In this document: piece by piece, positions 24,879 through 34,558 of the stretch | Position numbering within the stretch: position 1 is the stretch's first letter | Layout: each line of letters opens with the position of its first letter | Assembly: GCA_964367935.1 (NCBI GenBank) | Contig: CAYIYZ010000004.1 | Coordinates: forward strand, 62,001-126,000 | Reading direction: 5' to 3' | Origin: Scatomorpha sp964367935 | GTDB lineage: Bacteria > Bacillota > Clostridia > Oscillospirales > Oscillospiraceae | Length of the DNA stretch: 64,000 bases | The notes under the pieces: model-generated | Told to the model about the DNA's origin: nothing | What the model saw: only the letters and a program-made list of their open reading frames with translations | Database searches by the model: none | Program-made: the position numbers and the translations under genes

Positions 24879-25442
24879 TTAATAATAGTAATAAAATTCA
24901 TCTGAGAGTGGGAAACCAAGACCTATCTCCGTTACCCAAAGTCCGCTTCCTGCATTCCAACCGTTATCATCAGGGCTGGAATTCGTTCCTGCAATCTCTA
25001 CAGCACCGGTATCAGCATCCAGCCTGAATATTAAGCTCTGACTTTTACCTACCTCAGATACAGCTAGAATAGTTTTGTCACCCATAATGGCCTTTATCTC
25101 ATTTGTAAGATGTGTAGCTAAGTCTGTGCCGTTTGAGTGCTTTAATCCTCTTAAATTTGAGTCATGCGCTGAACCTACTGCAATGGTACCATTGCCACCT
25201 GTAGTTATCCACGCCACACGAATAAGCGCATTGCCGGGTATTTCATTCTTGGGGTCTGCTACAGCAACTATAGTCGCATCTATTATGGATGACGCTATTT
25301 GCAAGTCGTTAGACTCTCTCGATTGCTCTACATATCTTGTATACTGAGGTGCCAACACTGCCACCAATACCATTATTATCGCTATGACTATGATTAGCTC
25401 TACCAAGGTAAATCCCTTATTATTTCTATTTAACTTTATCAT
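24879..25442 (-). CDS. type IV prepilin-like protein (second of pair)
   Basis: 187 residues. The prepilin signature is KGFTLVELIIVIAIIMVLVA with cleavage expected between Gly and Phe and Glu at position +5; the rest of the hydrophobic helix follows. The globular part shares ESNDLQIASSIIDATI and related segments with the upstream gene, so the two are paralogues. The C-terminus ends in four tyrosines (EFYYYY). No prepilin peptidase, PilB/PilC or other assembly gene is in the window, so the machinery must be elsewhere. The start is the ATG seven bases after AGGAG. Confidence 0.85.
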   Translation of the reverse strand: MIKLNRNNKGFTLVELIIVIAIIMVLVAVLAPQYTRYVEQSRESNDLQIASSIIDATIVAVADPKNEIPGNALIRVAWITTGGNGTIAVGSAHDSNLRGLKHSNGTDLATHLTNEIKAIMGDKTILAVSEVGKSQSLIFRLDADTGAVEIAGTNSSPDDNGWNAGSGLWVTEIGLGFPLSDEFYYYY

Positions 25443-25463
25443 CACTATACTCCTAAACCTTTT

Positions 25464-25991
25464 CTAACCGTCAACGCCCATAGCTACCCACTCTGCAGGT
25501 ATTCCGCTGATTTCGCCCGTAGAGGTTCTTATCGTAAACTGAAAGTCTGTCCCTGACGCCACAGCTGACTCTCCCAGTTTTCCAACCCACTTATCACGTG
25601 GTTCTTCCGCGTCATACCATCCCATCACTTCAAGCAGGGGCTGGCGCAAAGCACTATTTATCGTCGAAGAGTAGGATATGACATCGGCATCTACTTCTAT
25701 TGTTCCTTCAGAACCCCAGCCTGCAACAGATGAGCCATCATCCACACTATGCCATGTTATCGTTATATCTATACCCGAGGGTATATTGTTTGACGGGTCA
25801 TTCATCGCCGCTGTCGTTGCCCTCATTATAGAGGTCGCTATTTGAGCGTCATTAGCTTCCCTACCGCTCTCAACATACTGCATATACCGTGGTGCTAATA
25901 CCGCTGCAAGTACTGCTATAATCGCTACAACAATGATTAGCTCTACCAAAGTAAATCCGCCATTCGCCCCTCTTTTTTGCTTTTCTTTCAT
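25464..25991 (-). CDS. type IV prepilin-like protein (first of pair)
   Basis: 175 residues with GGFTLVELIIVVAIIAVLAA after a short basic leader (MKEKQKRGAN); cleavage Gly/Phe, Glu at +5. The helix continues into LAPRYMQYVESGREANDAQIATSIMRATTAA, which is clearly homologous to the downstream prepilin although the C-terminal heads differ. Pilins of this class may build adhesion or DNA-uptake fibres or a type II secretion pseudopilus. It has its own strong promoter and an 85-base leader. Confidence 0.87.
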   Translation of the reverse strand: MKEKQKRGANGGFTLVELIIVVAIIAVLAAVLAPRYMQYVESGREANDAQIATSIMRATTAAMNDPSNNIPSGIDITITWHSVDDGSSVAGWGSEGTIEVDADVISYSSTINSALRQPLLEVMGWYDAEEPRDKWVGKLGESAVASGTDFQFTIRTSTGEISGIPAEWVAMGVDG

Positions 25992-26081
25992 CTTTGCCTC
26001 CTATTTAGAAAGTCTCTTGTTTCATAACAATAGTTTACCTTAAATGTCACGGAATATTTAATAACGATTGCTCACTGCGTT

Positions 26082-26110
26082 ATGTTATCACACGGCATTT
26101 CCCCTGTCAA
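26082..26110 (-). promoter_or_regulatory. promoter of the prepilin pair
   Basis: Consensus TTGACA, 17 bases, TAACAT with TG in the extended -10 position, on the minus strand about 90 bases before the first prepilin start. Confidence 0.8.
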
Positions 26111-26234
26111 TATGTCGCAGTAAATTGGTAGCTTTTTTTACGAAATTGCAACATTTTTCGTTAATCATACTCCCAAAATTATATTTCTTCATCCTATTTC
26201 ATAATATACTTTCCGATTTTCTTGTATTAACAAC

Positions 26235-26268
26235 AAAAAACCGACGCTCGTACAGCGTCGGTTTTTTT
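26235..26268 (-). terminator. terminator of the V-type ATPase operon
   Basis: AAAAAACCGACGCT / AGCGTCGGTTTTTT perfect stem, loop CGTAC, 11 bases past the subunit D stop; A and T runs make it bidirectional. Confidence 0.9.
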
Positions 26269-26278
26269 GTAATGAACA

Positions 26279-26929
26279 CTAATTAGTATAGCCGGCTTCC
26301 TTAAGCACCATATCCTTAACCTTCATGAGCCTGACCTTAGTCGAGTTCTCATTCTCCTCGAGCTTCATTCGTATATAACGTATACTCTGCTCCAAGTCCG
26401 GGATCATGACGTACTCCAAAGCATTAACACGGCGACGTGTCTTCTCTATCTCCTCTGCAAGTAGCTGCATGGTCTTTTCAACCTGTGCAAGCTCCAACAT
26501 ATCCTCGAACACACGTGCAAGCTGTGCCAAAGCATCGTCGAGTTCACCGGAGGTCTGTGCAAAACCATAGGGGAAGATTTCGGAAGCGTCCTTATTAGAG
26601 GTCGTAAAGCTGTATTCCGGCACATTTACACTCATGATATTCTTAAAGTTCATGCCCAGCTCCACTCGCTGACGAGGGTATAAAAGTGCCTGCTCCAACA
26701 TCTCCGGTGACATTATGGCACTCGCCACTGTCAATGACGCAAATGCTGCCGTCAAGCCTTCCTCTACCTTTTCTCTAAGCACCCTATTATGGCGTACTAT
26801 ATCCATGAATTGGCGCATCAGCTCATCACGCTTATCCTTGAGGAGCTTATGTCCCCTACGTGCCGTTTTGAGGCGCTTCTTCATCTGGTTCATGACCATT
26901 CTGGTCGGGGTTATCGCGGTCTTCGCCAT
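26279..26929 (-). CDS. ntpD: V-type ATPase subunit D (central stalk)
   Basis: 216-residue coiled-coil rotor subunit that couples the A3B3 head to the membrane ring. TPTRMVMNQMKKRLKTARRG at the N-terminus and RRVNALEYVMIPDLEQSIR in the second helix are typical. Last gene of the operon, 13 bases after ntpB. Confidence 0.94.
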   Translation of the reverse strand: MAKTAITPTRMVMNQMKKRLKTARRGHKLLKDKRDELMRQFMDIVRHNRVLREKVEEGLTAAFASLTVASAIMSPEMLEQALLYPRQRVELGMNFKNIMSVNVPEYSFTTSNKDASEIFPYGFAQTSGELDDALAQLARVFEDMLELAQVEKTMQLLAEEIEKTRRRVNALEYVMIPDLEQSIRYIRMKLEENENSTKVRLMKVKDMVLKEAGYTN

Positions 26930-26942
26930 TTAATTCACCGCC

Positions 26943-28322
26943 TTACTTTTCGCTCTCAGGCATGTACTTTTCTATGTGCTCCTGCTTTATTCTCTTAAGC
27001 TCGGTCTTGGGTAGTATCGACAATAGCTCCCAACCTATATCCAAGGTCTCCTCTATCGAACGGTTTACCTCGTTAGACTGGCTTACATAGTACTCCTCAA
27101 AGCGCTCTGCAAACTTTGCAAATTGCTTATCGTCGTCAGACAACGCAGCCTCACCCAAGATCGTCATGAGCTCCTTAGCATCCTTGCCTCGTGCATACGC
27201 CGAGAACAACTGGTTCATCGTGCCCGAATGGTCCTCACGTGTCTTGCCGTCGCCTATACCCTTGTCCTTCAAACGTGACAGGCTGGGTAGTACGTCAACC
27301 GGCGGCACAAGACCCTTACGGTGAAGTTCACGTGAAAGTATGATCTGACCCTCTGTTATATAGCCCGTCAAGTCGGGTATCGGATGAGTCTTATCATCTT
27401 CAGGCATCGTCAATATGGGTATCATCGTAATTGAGCCATTCTTGCCCACACGACGGCCAGCACGCTCATACATGGTCGCAAGGTCAGTGTAGAGGTAACC
27501 CGGATAGCCACGGCGTCCCGGTACTTCCTTCTTCGCTGCCGATACCTCACGCAATGCCTCTGCATAGTTCGTGATGTCCGTCAATATGACAAGTACGTGC
27601 ATGTCCTTCTCAAACGCCAAGTACTCAGCAGCTGTCAGCGCCATACGAGGTGTTGCTATACGCTCAACCGCAGGGTCATTGGCGAGGTTCGAGAACACAA
27701 CCGTTCTGTCGATAGCGCCTGTGCGCCTAAACTCCTCAACGAAGTACTCGGATTCCTCAAACGTTATACCTATAGCAGCAAATACAACGGCGAAAGCCTC
27801 GTCCGTGCCACGAACACGTGCCTGACGTGCTATCTGTGCCGCTAATGCCGCATGAGGTAGTCCCGAGCAGGAGAATATAGGAAGCTTCTGACCACGTACC
27901 AAGGTATTCAGGCCGTCTATCGTCGATACGCCCGTCTGTATAAACTCAGCAGGATAAGCACGTGCCGCAGGGTTCATCGGAAGTCCGTTTATGTCCCTGT
28001 GCGCTTCAGCCAATATTGCAGGTCCGCCGTCTATAGGTTCACCCATTCCGTTAAATACACGGCCGAGCATGTCCTCAGAAACCGAGAGCTCCAAAGGCTT
28101 ACCCAAAAAACGTACTTTCGTCTGCGCTAAGTTTATGCCCTGTGCAGACTCAAACAACTGCACAACAGCCGTATCCCTGTCCACCTCAAGTACCTTGCAA
28201 CGGCGCTTCTGACCGTTCGGAAGCTCAAGCTCGCCGAGCTCGTCATAAGTGACGCCCTCAACCTGACTAACGACCATGAGAGGGTTCGCCACCTCTTTTA
28301 TTGTCTTATACTCTCTGATCAT
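26943..28322 (-). CDS. ntpB: V-type ATPase subunit B (regulatory head subunit)
   Basis: 459 residues. Non-catalytic nucleotide-binding subunit of the A3B3 head: GRVFNGMGEPIDGG, QTGVSTIDGLNTLVRGQKLP and FSCSGLPHAALAAQIARQA, the last lacking a canonical P-loop as expected for B. ATGA overlap with the end of ntpA indicates coupled translation of A and B. Confidence 0.96.
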   Translation of the reverse strand: MIREYKTIKEVANPLMVVSQVEGVTYDELGELELPNGQKRRCKVLEVDRDTAVVQLFESAQGINLAQTKVRFLGKPLELSVSEDMLGRVFNGMGEPIDGGPAILAEAHRDINGLPMNPAARAYPAEFIQTGVSTIDGLNTLVRGQKLPIFSCSGLPHAALAAQIARQARVRGTDEAFAVVFAAIGITFEESEYFVEEFRRTGAIDRTVVFSNLANDPAVERIATPRMALTAAEYLAFEKDMHVLVILTDITNYAEALREVSAAKKEVPGRRGYPGYLYTDLATMYERAGRRVGKNGSITMIPILTMPEDDKTHPIPDLTGYITEGQIILSRELHRKGLVPPVDVLPSLSRLKDKGIGDGKTREDHSGTMNQLFSAYARGKDAKELMTILGEAALSDDDKQFAKFAERFEEYYVSQSNEVNRSIEETLDIGWELLSILPKTELKRIKQEHIEKYMPESEK

Positions 28323-30088
28323 TCTTCCTCACCTCCACGTGCTATCTCCGCTATCTCAGCCTTCATCTGAGCCTGCATTGCTGCAATCTCAGTATCAAAC
28401 TTATCGGGATCTATCATCTTCGCACGGCCTATCTTCTCACGTACAGGTATAGCGAACAACTTCGCCATCTCCGCACCCTTTAATAGCGCTGCACGGCACT
28501 GTACATCGTACTCAAGCACGATATCCAAAAGTCCGAACTGCTTGCCGTATGAAGAGTAAGCATCCTCGTCAACGAAAGCGTTCTGCTGCAAAAAGTCCTC
28601 ACGGATCATCTTCGCTGTCTCCATAGTCAAACGGTCATCAGGTGATAGTGCGTCCTGACCAACAAGTCGCACAATTTCCTTCAACTCGTCCTCCTCCTGA
28701 AGTATCTGCATCGCCTTCTGACGATTCTTCATGTACTTTGCTCCAAACTGCTCCTCGTACCAGCCGCTCAGCATGTCAATGTAGAGCGAATACGAAGTCA
28801 ACCAGTTAATCGCAGGGAAGTGACGTGCATACGCCAAGGAAGCATCAAGCGCCCAGAAAACCTTTACTATACGCATCGTCGCCTGTGATACAGGCTCGGA
28901 CGTGTCACCGCCCGGAGGCGATACTGCGCCTATAGCCGTTACAGAACCTCTGCGCTCGCCCTGCCCCAAGCACTCTATTACGCCCGCACGCTCATAGAAC
29001 TGTGCCAAACGTGATGCAAGATATGCAGGATAGCCTTCCTCACCGGGCATCTCCTCAAGACGACCGGACATCTCACGCAAAGCCTCCGCCCAACGTGATG
29101 TCGAGTCCGCCAGAACTGCAACGTCATAGCCCATGTCACGGAAGTACTCAGCTATAGTGATACCCGTGTATATGGACGCCTCACGTGCCGCAACAGGCAT
29201 GTCCGAAGTGTTTGCTATCAGTACCGTACGCTTCATGAGTGGCTCACCGTTACGAGGGTCAGTCAGCTCCGGGAACTCCATAAGAACGTCCGTCATCTCG
29301 TTTCCACGCTCACCGCAGCCTATATAGACAACGATGTCAACGTCAGACCACTTTGCAAGCTGGTGCTGTACAACCGTCTTACCCGAGCCGAAGGGGCCGG
29401 GGACAGCCGCTGTACCACCCTTTGCAATCGGGAACAGCGTATCTACTATTCTCTGTCCGCTATTCATCGGACGCGCCGGCGTATACTTGCGCTCGTAAGG
29501 ACGAGCTATACGTACAGGCCAGTACTGTATCATGTTTAGTTCCCTGTCAACGCCCTTATCGTCCGTGAGCACAGCAACGGTGTCCGTTACCTTGAAGCTG
29601 CCGGCGTTTATCGCCTTTATCGTGCCCTGCATATTCGGAGGTACCATTATTTTATGCGATATCGCACTCGTCTCCTGTACCGTACCGACTATGTCGCCGC
29701 CCCTGAGCTTATCGCCTACTTTAGCTACAGGCACAAAGTCCCATATCTTCTCACGGTTAAGCGCAGGTACCTCAACACCACGAGATATCGTCTCGCCCGT
29801 AAGCGCACGTATCTCGGGTAGAGGACGCTGTATGCCGTCGTAAATATTCTCGAGCATACCCGGTCCCAATTCCACTGACATGGGCAGTCCCGTTGTCTCT
29901 ACTGTGGCACCCGGACCCAAGCCCGAAGTCTCCTCATACACCTGTATGGATGCGGCATCGCCGCTCATATTCAGAATCTCGCCGATCAGTCGCTGGCTGC
30001 CGACACGCACAACGTCCGAAACGTTCGCATCCGCCAGACCCTCCGCAACTACCAGCGGACCCGATACTTTTGTTATTGTTCCGCTCAT
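28319..30088 (-). CDS. ntpA: V-type ATPase catalytic subunit A
   Basis: 589 residues, the usual length. The P-loop GPFGSGKT is at 231-238 and the catalytic Glu region GCGERGNEMTDVLMEFPEL follows. The insertion between the barrel and the nucleotide domain (residues about 110-190) distinguishes it from F1-beta. Drives rotation by ATP hydrolysis, or makes ATP when run by the ion gradient. Follows subunit F by 21 bases. Confidence 0.97.
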   Translation of the reverse strand: MSGTITKVSGPLVVAEGLADANVSDVVRVGSQRLIGEILNMSGDAASIQVYEETSGLGPGATVETTGLPMSVELGPGMLENIYDGIQRPLPEIRALTGETISRGVEVPALNREKIWDFVPVAKVGDKLRGGDIVGTVQETSAISHKIMVPPNMQGTIKAINAGSFKVTDTVAVLTDDKGVDRELNMIQYWPVRIARPYERKYTPARPMNSGQRIVDTLFPIAKGGTAAVPGPFGSGKTVVQHQLAKWSDVDIVVYIGCGERGNEMTDVLMEFPELTDPRNGEPLMKRTVLIANTSDMPVAAREASIYTGITIAEYFRDMGYDVAVLADSTSRWAEALREMSGRLEEMPGEEGYPAYLASRLAQFYERAGVIECLGQGERRGSVTAIGAVSPPGGDTSEPVSQATMRIVKVFWALDASLAYARHFPAINWLTSYSLYIDMLSGWYEEQFGAKYMKNRQKAMQILQEEDELKEIVRLVGQDALSPDDRLTMETAKMIREDFLQQNAFVDEDAYSSYGKQFGLLDIVLEYDVQCRAALLKGAEMAKLFAIPVREKIGRAKMIDPDKFDTEIAAMQAQMKAEIAEIARGGEEE

Positions 30089-30109
30089 TTACAAACCCTC
30101 TTTCGGTTT

Positions 30110-30427
30110 TTATAGTATGTCGGTGCCCACGGCCTTCTCTACCGCCGCACGCAACGCTGATTGACCCAGACCCAATGAGCCCTCCCTGCCCGGTATTAAT
30201 ATTACCGCAGGTGTCGGTCTGCCCTTGAACTTTGACGTCTCCTCTTCCAGTGCCATCGCCAAGTTCTCCTCTAAATAGATTATCGCATATTCCTCGCCGC
30301 CCGGCTTCGTGATCTTCTTAAATGTCGCCTCCGCAGCTTCCACACTCTCGACAGGAAACACTTCCAAGCCCAATGCCTTGAAACCCATCACCGTCTCTCG
30401 TGCGCCTATTACAGCTATCCTAAGCAT
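30110..30427 (-). CDS. ntpG: V-type ATPase subunit F
   Basis: 105-residue Rossmann-like central-stalk subunit: MLRIAVIGARETVMGFKALG, AIIYLEENLA and PAVILIPGREGSLG. It corresponds to the subunit named NtpG in Enterococcus hirae and AtpF in other schemes. It overlaps the end of the C subunit gene (ATG within the stop region), so the two are coupled. Confidence 0.9.
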   Translation of the reverse strand: MLRIAVIGARETVMGFKALGLEVFPVESVEAAEATFKKITKPGGEEYAIIYLEENLAMALEEETSKFKGRPTPAVILIPGREGSLGLGQSALRAAVEKAVGTDIL

Positions 30428-31439
30428 TTATATCACGCAGCCTTTCCTTTATAGCATTCGGCGCTATGCCGGCAAGCTTGCCCGACAGTATCATTCGTAC
30501 AGCAGTCGTCTCCGTCTCCACTAAGCTTAAATACTCAACCAAAGCATCCGCTCCGAACGCCGTCAGCTTCGCTTCATTTAAAAACTTAGAGATTGCATTG
30601 TCACAGCTTAGCTCAAAGCGTGTCATTGACCCGCCCTTCATCGCCTCTGCTCCCAACACCGCCGCATCCTTTAGAAATGTCGGCGCGAACACACTCACTA
30701 TCTCCTCGCCGGTCATTGCCGCCTGCGCTACTCGTGCCACACTTATCTCGCCCTGCTCGAAAAGTGCACTGTTTAAAAACTCCTGGCTGCGTCCCATGCG
30801 TACCGTCCTGACAGCCGTGCGTAAATTCGCAGCGTCCGTTAAGAGCTTCGCATACTTTATGAGAAATACCCAGCCGGTCTTCTGCGCTATTTCCGCCAGC
30901 TCCTTGAAGTACACTTCGTCAAGCACAAAGTCAGCAAGCTGAGGATTGCCCGTACGTGCGAGCACACCCTTAGCCTCTATCATCGCCTTACCCAACTCTA
31001 AAGGTACAAAACGATAATCCTCCTCTGCATACGCCTCACTGAGTTTCTCAAAGCTCACACGTCCGGAGTCGGAAAACAAATGCGTACCCGATACGCCGGC
31101 ACCCTCTGCTTTTATGATCACCTTCGCATTGTGGTAATCGTACTTCAGACGAAAAAGCTCAACCACTCTCGGATCCGGTGACATGCCGTCAACATCCTCG
31201 AATATGGCACTCCTGCGCCTCGCCAAGGACTCATCCACACCTCGTGCGTCAAGACTCGACATGTCCTCAAAACCACAGTCTGTGAGTATCTTTGCCGCAT
31301 CGCCAAAGCTGTTTGCAGCTAACATCCTGTCCATCTTATCACGATCGGGCATCTTCATCTGACGTGCCCTTAGCATAGCGGACAGTGCTAAATAGTCTAT
31401 CTGCTGTATTTTCTCGTTATAATTGTATCTTACCGACAA
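30420..31439 (-). CDS. ntpC: V-type ATPase subunit C (d-type, rotor cap)
   Basis: 339 residues, alpha-helical; sits between the central stalk and the K ring. YNYNEKIQQIDYLALSAMLR at the N-terminus and the repeated helical modules fit the V-ATPase C/AC39 family. Translation appears to start at a TTG eight bases after AGGAGGT; no ATG is suitably placed. Confidence 0.88.
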   Translation of the reverse strand: MSVRYNYNEKIQQIDYLALSAMLRARQMKMPDRDKMDRMLAANSFGDAAKILTDCGFEDMSSLDARGVDESLARRRSAIFEDVDGMSPDPRVVELFRLKYDYHNAKVIIKAEGAGVSGTHLFSDSGRVSFEKLSEAYAEEDYRFVPLELGKAMIEAKGVLARTGNPQLADFVLDEVYFKELAEIAQKTGWVFLIKYAKLLTDAANLRTAVRTVRMGRSQEFLNSALFEQGEISVARVAQAAMTGEEIVSVFAPTFLKDAAVLGAEAMKGGSMTRFELSCDNAISKFLNEAKLTAFGADALVEYLSLVETETTAVRMILSGKLAGIAPNAIKERLRDINA

Positions 31440-31483
31440 AGCCTTACCTCCTTCCCTTCTCCGACTAAACCATTTACCATGGC

Positions 31484-32086
31484 TTAGCCCTCAAAGAGCA
31501 GTTCAGCCACCTGTGCGGCGAGCTCTGAACGGCTCAGCTCCAACAGAGTGTCAACACTGCAGTTTACGCCTATGTCACCCTGCTTCAATAGCAGTCCGCC
31601 CGATATGTCGCCCGCTTCTGCCGACAATCCAAGCTTGCCCGATATACCACGTGCCTTCAGCTTCTCGTTCGCTAAACTCTGCACCTTCGAACCCACTGCA
31701 GACCTGTCTTTTGCATTCAGTACTATATCCTCGTCGCCGGTCACAACAGATTTCGCCGCCACCGTCGCCAAAAATTCCACATACTGCGCCTCAGGCAAGC
31801 CGATGATTCCCTCTCGCGCCATTGTGAACGCCTCTGTCACCATGTCCTGCTTCAGACCCAAAAGTCCTTTACGTGCATCGAGTTTCGCTGTACGTTCCAC
31901 ACTGGATGCGCGCTGCTCATTGGCGTCAAGTCCCTCTTTTAAGAGCTCCTCGTAACGTTCCGCCGCCTTCTTCTCGTACTCCGCACGAATACGCGCGCAC
32001 TCCATATCGCTCTCACGGCGTATCGCCGCTACCTCAGCCTCAGAGTCTGCCGCTATGCGTGCTTTTATCTTTTCTATTCCATTCAT
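31484..32086 (-). CDS. ntpE: V-type ATPase subunit E (peripheral stalk)
   Basis: 200 residues: a long N-terminal charged helix (EKIKARIAADSEAEVAAIRR) that pairs with the H/G subunit in the stator stalk, then a globular C-terminal domain with GGLLLKQGDIGVNCSVDTLL. Placed between K and C as in other bacterial V-ATPase operons. Confidence 0.88.
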   Translation of the reverse strand: MNGIEKIKARIAADSEAEVAAIRRESDMECARIRAEYEKKAAERYEELLKEGLDANEQRASSVERTAKLDARKGLLGLKQDMVTEAFTMAREGIIGLPEAQYVEFLATVAAKSVVTGDEDIVLNAKDRSAVGSKVQSLANEKLKARGISGKLGLSAEAGDISGGLLLKQGDIGVNCSVDTLLELSRSELAAQVAELLFEG

Positions 32087-32114
32087 ACACTGTCACCACC
32101 TGCACGGCTGCGGA

Positions 32115-32591
32115 TTATATCCACAGCAACATGAGCATGGAGGCAAGCAGAGAGAGTATAGCATAGAACTCAACGATGCCGCAGAGGATAAGACCACGTG
32201 ACCAATCCTCAGGCTTCTTTGCCAGTATGTTTATAGAGCCGGCTGCAACGCGACCCTGTGCTATAGCTGAAAGCAGTCCACCGAATGCCATCGGTAAGCA
32301 AGCTGCAAAGTAACGTGCGCCCTCTACTACCGACATTCCTGCCGCTGTGCCATCAAGCATGCCCATCTGTATGAGTGCAAAGAACCATACAACCAGTCCG
32401 TACAGACCCTGTGTGCCGGGAAGTAGCTGCAATACCATGACCTTACCGAACTTTGAGGGGTCTTCACTTGTGAGTCCTGCACCGGCCTCACCGGCTATAC
32501 CTGTTCCCTTTGCCGAACCTGAACAAGACAGTCCTACCGCAAGTCCCGCACCTACCAGAGCCAAAGCCAATCCACCGAAATCTTCAAACAT
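32115..32591 (-). CDS. ntpK: V-type ATPase subunit K (ion-translocating rotor, predicted sodium type)
   Basis: 158-residue proteolipid with four transmembrane helices in two hairpins. It closely follows the Enterococcus hirae NtpK pattern: LQLLPGTQGLYG, AQGRVAAGSINILAKKPE and VEFYAIL. The residues that hold sodium in that protein are all present here: Leu57, Thr60, Gln61, Gln112 and Glu141. I infer sodium rather than proton transport. The second hairpin has the ion-binding Glu and the first has lost it, which is normal for the duplicated K subunit and gives a high ATP cost per ion. Confidence 0.94.
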   Translation of the reverse strand: MFEDFGGLALALVGAGLAVGLSCSGSAKGTGIAGEAGAGLTSEDPSKFGKVMVLQLLPGTQGLYGLVVWFFALIQMGMLDGTAAGMSVVEGARYFAACLPMAFGGLLSAIAQGRVAAGSINILAKKPEDWSRGLILCGIVEFYAILSLLASMLMLLWI

Positions 32592-32617
32592 CCTAATTTC
32601 CTCCTTTAGTCTTTCCT

Positions 32618-34558
32618 TTAGTCATTTTTTATGTCTACGAACACCGTGTTCGTCGCAAGTGGCCTAAACGGCTTTCCACCGTCCTCATAGAACTTCCCAA
32701 AGAACTCCAAGCACTGCAAACGCAAATCATGCACGTAACAACCCAATAGGTTTAGCGCAAAGTTCAAGGTATTGCCTACCATTGATATCACGAAAAACAG
32801 TATCACATTGCCCGTTATGCCACCCAAGGTATTAAATACCTGTGCTATGACAGCTCCTGCAAGCATCAGCGCCATCAGACGTGAATACGACAATATATCG
32901 CCGAAATATCCCGTCACGTTGTTGTATAAAGAGCCGCCGATCGCCGTAAGCTTGCCGCCTATGCCCTTCGCTCCGTAGCCCTGAGTTAATACGATGAGTA
33001 CCAATATGCCAAGTAGGATCTCTGTCCACATACCCGTCACTCCAGCTACTCCTAAGCCAACAAAGACCAAGAACCACACGCCTTCATTACACAGCGCCGC
33101 CACAGTCTCTCCGCGCTTGACCTGCTTCGTGAAACTGATAGCCATACCCGTCATTATCTGCACAAGTCCCAAGGCGCATGAACCTATGAGTATCATAAGC
33201 GCATCCTCAAGTGGGCTGATTAATGCAGGTATTCCCGTAAAGGTCGTTTCGGGATTTAACATAATTGCCAACTGATACGGTAGATCACCAAAGAAGCTAC
33301 CCGTAGCTGCACCCCAGAGTATAGTCGTTATTCCACACATTATGAATAACTCTCCAAAGTTTCGCAAACTCGGCCTTGGGCGCATCTTCTTTGTTATCAG
33401 CAAGCCCGCCAATACCATCAATATTCCGTACGCCATGTCCGCCATCATCATTCCGTAGAAGAATATGAAAAACGGTGCCATAGCAGGGTTTGCGTCCACT
33501 CCGTTATACGCAGGCAAGCTGTACATCTCCGTCACCATGTTCATAGAACGTGTAAACAGTCCGTTCTTCAGCTTAACCGGTACGACCGGAATGTCCTCTT
33601 CTTTAGGATCTTCGGTTTCCCAAGCACAGTCGAACTTACTGAGTACCGCTTCTACCTCCACTAAGTTCTCCGCAGGCAACCAGCCCTCCAAGAATGACAC
33701 CTTTTCGGTAAACAACAGCCTATTGTCTGCCTCGGCTCCGCCTAACTTAGTAAGCAAATTATCCGCACTCAAACGCAAGGTCGCACGATTTCCCGACTGC
33801 GCCACTATCTCAGCTTCCAGAGTGGCCTTCTCATTAGCCATCTCCGCTAACTTTGTTTCACGGTACTTTATGCAATCCGCCGCCGCACCGCCAAACTCCT
33901 CCATGCTCAGCACAGAGAAGCCCCAAGGACGCAACACCGTCATCGACTCATCAGACTGTTCCCTGTGACTGACCAAAAGCAAGTAACGAGCCTGCTTGTC
34001 CTCAGACACTACGAACAGTTCTGCCATGTCCGACTTCTCATTCAAAGCTGCTTGCGCCGCCTTAAAGTCCTCTACAACCGGCATTGTGCCAAAGAAAATG
34101 ACACTCGTCTGTGAGCCTCCGAAATTCAAAGGCACATCGCAAGCTCTCCAAGGTTCCAGACTGTCTATCTCTGTTCTCAATCTGCCCTCTTCGGATGCCA
34201 AACGTCTCAGACGCTCGTCCAAGTCTCCTAACTTTTCCGCTAACTCCATAGCACGAGGTAATTCACTCTCATCCAAGAGCTCTCCCACGCTAACCATAGG
34301 TAAAGCAGACAGTAAAGCCTTCTTCTCGGGTGCATACCTATCCAAAACGGTTAGTCCACCCATCAGAGAGTTATACTCCCCACGCAATTTGCCGAGCGCT
34401 GCGCCATCTCCTCGACGGAGCTGCACTCCCTCATCTTCAGGAACTGTCGGCGGCTCCGACACCTCCACACAGCCCTTAAGCATCAGCTCAGAGAATAATG
34501 TCTCGCGTTCCGAGGACACGACCATGAGCCTTAGCTTTTTCATTTTTACGATTGCCAT
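32618..34558 (-). CDS. ntpI: V-type ATPase subunit I (a subunit, stator)
   Basis: 646 residues. The N-terminal half (about 1-330) is a soluble coiled-coil dumbbell; the C-terminal half has seven to eight transmembrane segments beginning near PAMAPFFIFFYGMMMADMAYG. The half-channel Arg region is around SYSRLMALMLAGAVIA, which faces the K ring. Start codon overlaps the stop of the upstream H gene (TAATG). Confidence 0.94.
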   Translation of the reverse strand: MAIVKMKKLRLMVVSSERETLFSELMLKGCVEVSEPPTVPEDEGVQLRRGDGAALGKLRGEYNSLMGGLTVLDRYAPEKKALLSALPMVSVGELLDESELPRAMELAEKLGDLDERLRRLASEEGRLRTEIDSLEPWRACDVPLNFGGSQTSVIFFGTMPVVEDFKAAQAALNEKSDMAELFVVSEDKQARYLLLVSHREQSDESMTVLRPWGFSVLSMEEFGGAAADCIKYRETKLAEMANEKATLEAEIVAQSGNRATLRLSADNLLTKLGGAEADNRLLFTEKVSFLEGWLPAENLVEVEAVLSKFDCAWETEDPKEEDIPVVPVKLKNGLFTRSMNMVTEMYSLPAYNGVDANPAMAPFFIFFYGMMMADMAYGILMVLAGLLITKKMRPRPSLRNFGELFIMCGITTILWGAATGSFFGDLPYQLAIMLNPETTFTGIPALISPLEDALMILIGSCALGLVQIMTGMAISFTKQVKRGETVAALCNEGVWFLVFVGLGVAGVTGMWTEILLGILVLIVLTQGYGAKGIGGKLTAIGGSLYNNVTGYFGDILSYSRLMALMLAGAVIAQVFNTLGGITGNVILFFVISMVGNTLNFALNLLGCYVHDLRLQCLEFFGKFYEDGGKPFRPLATNTVFVDIKND

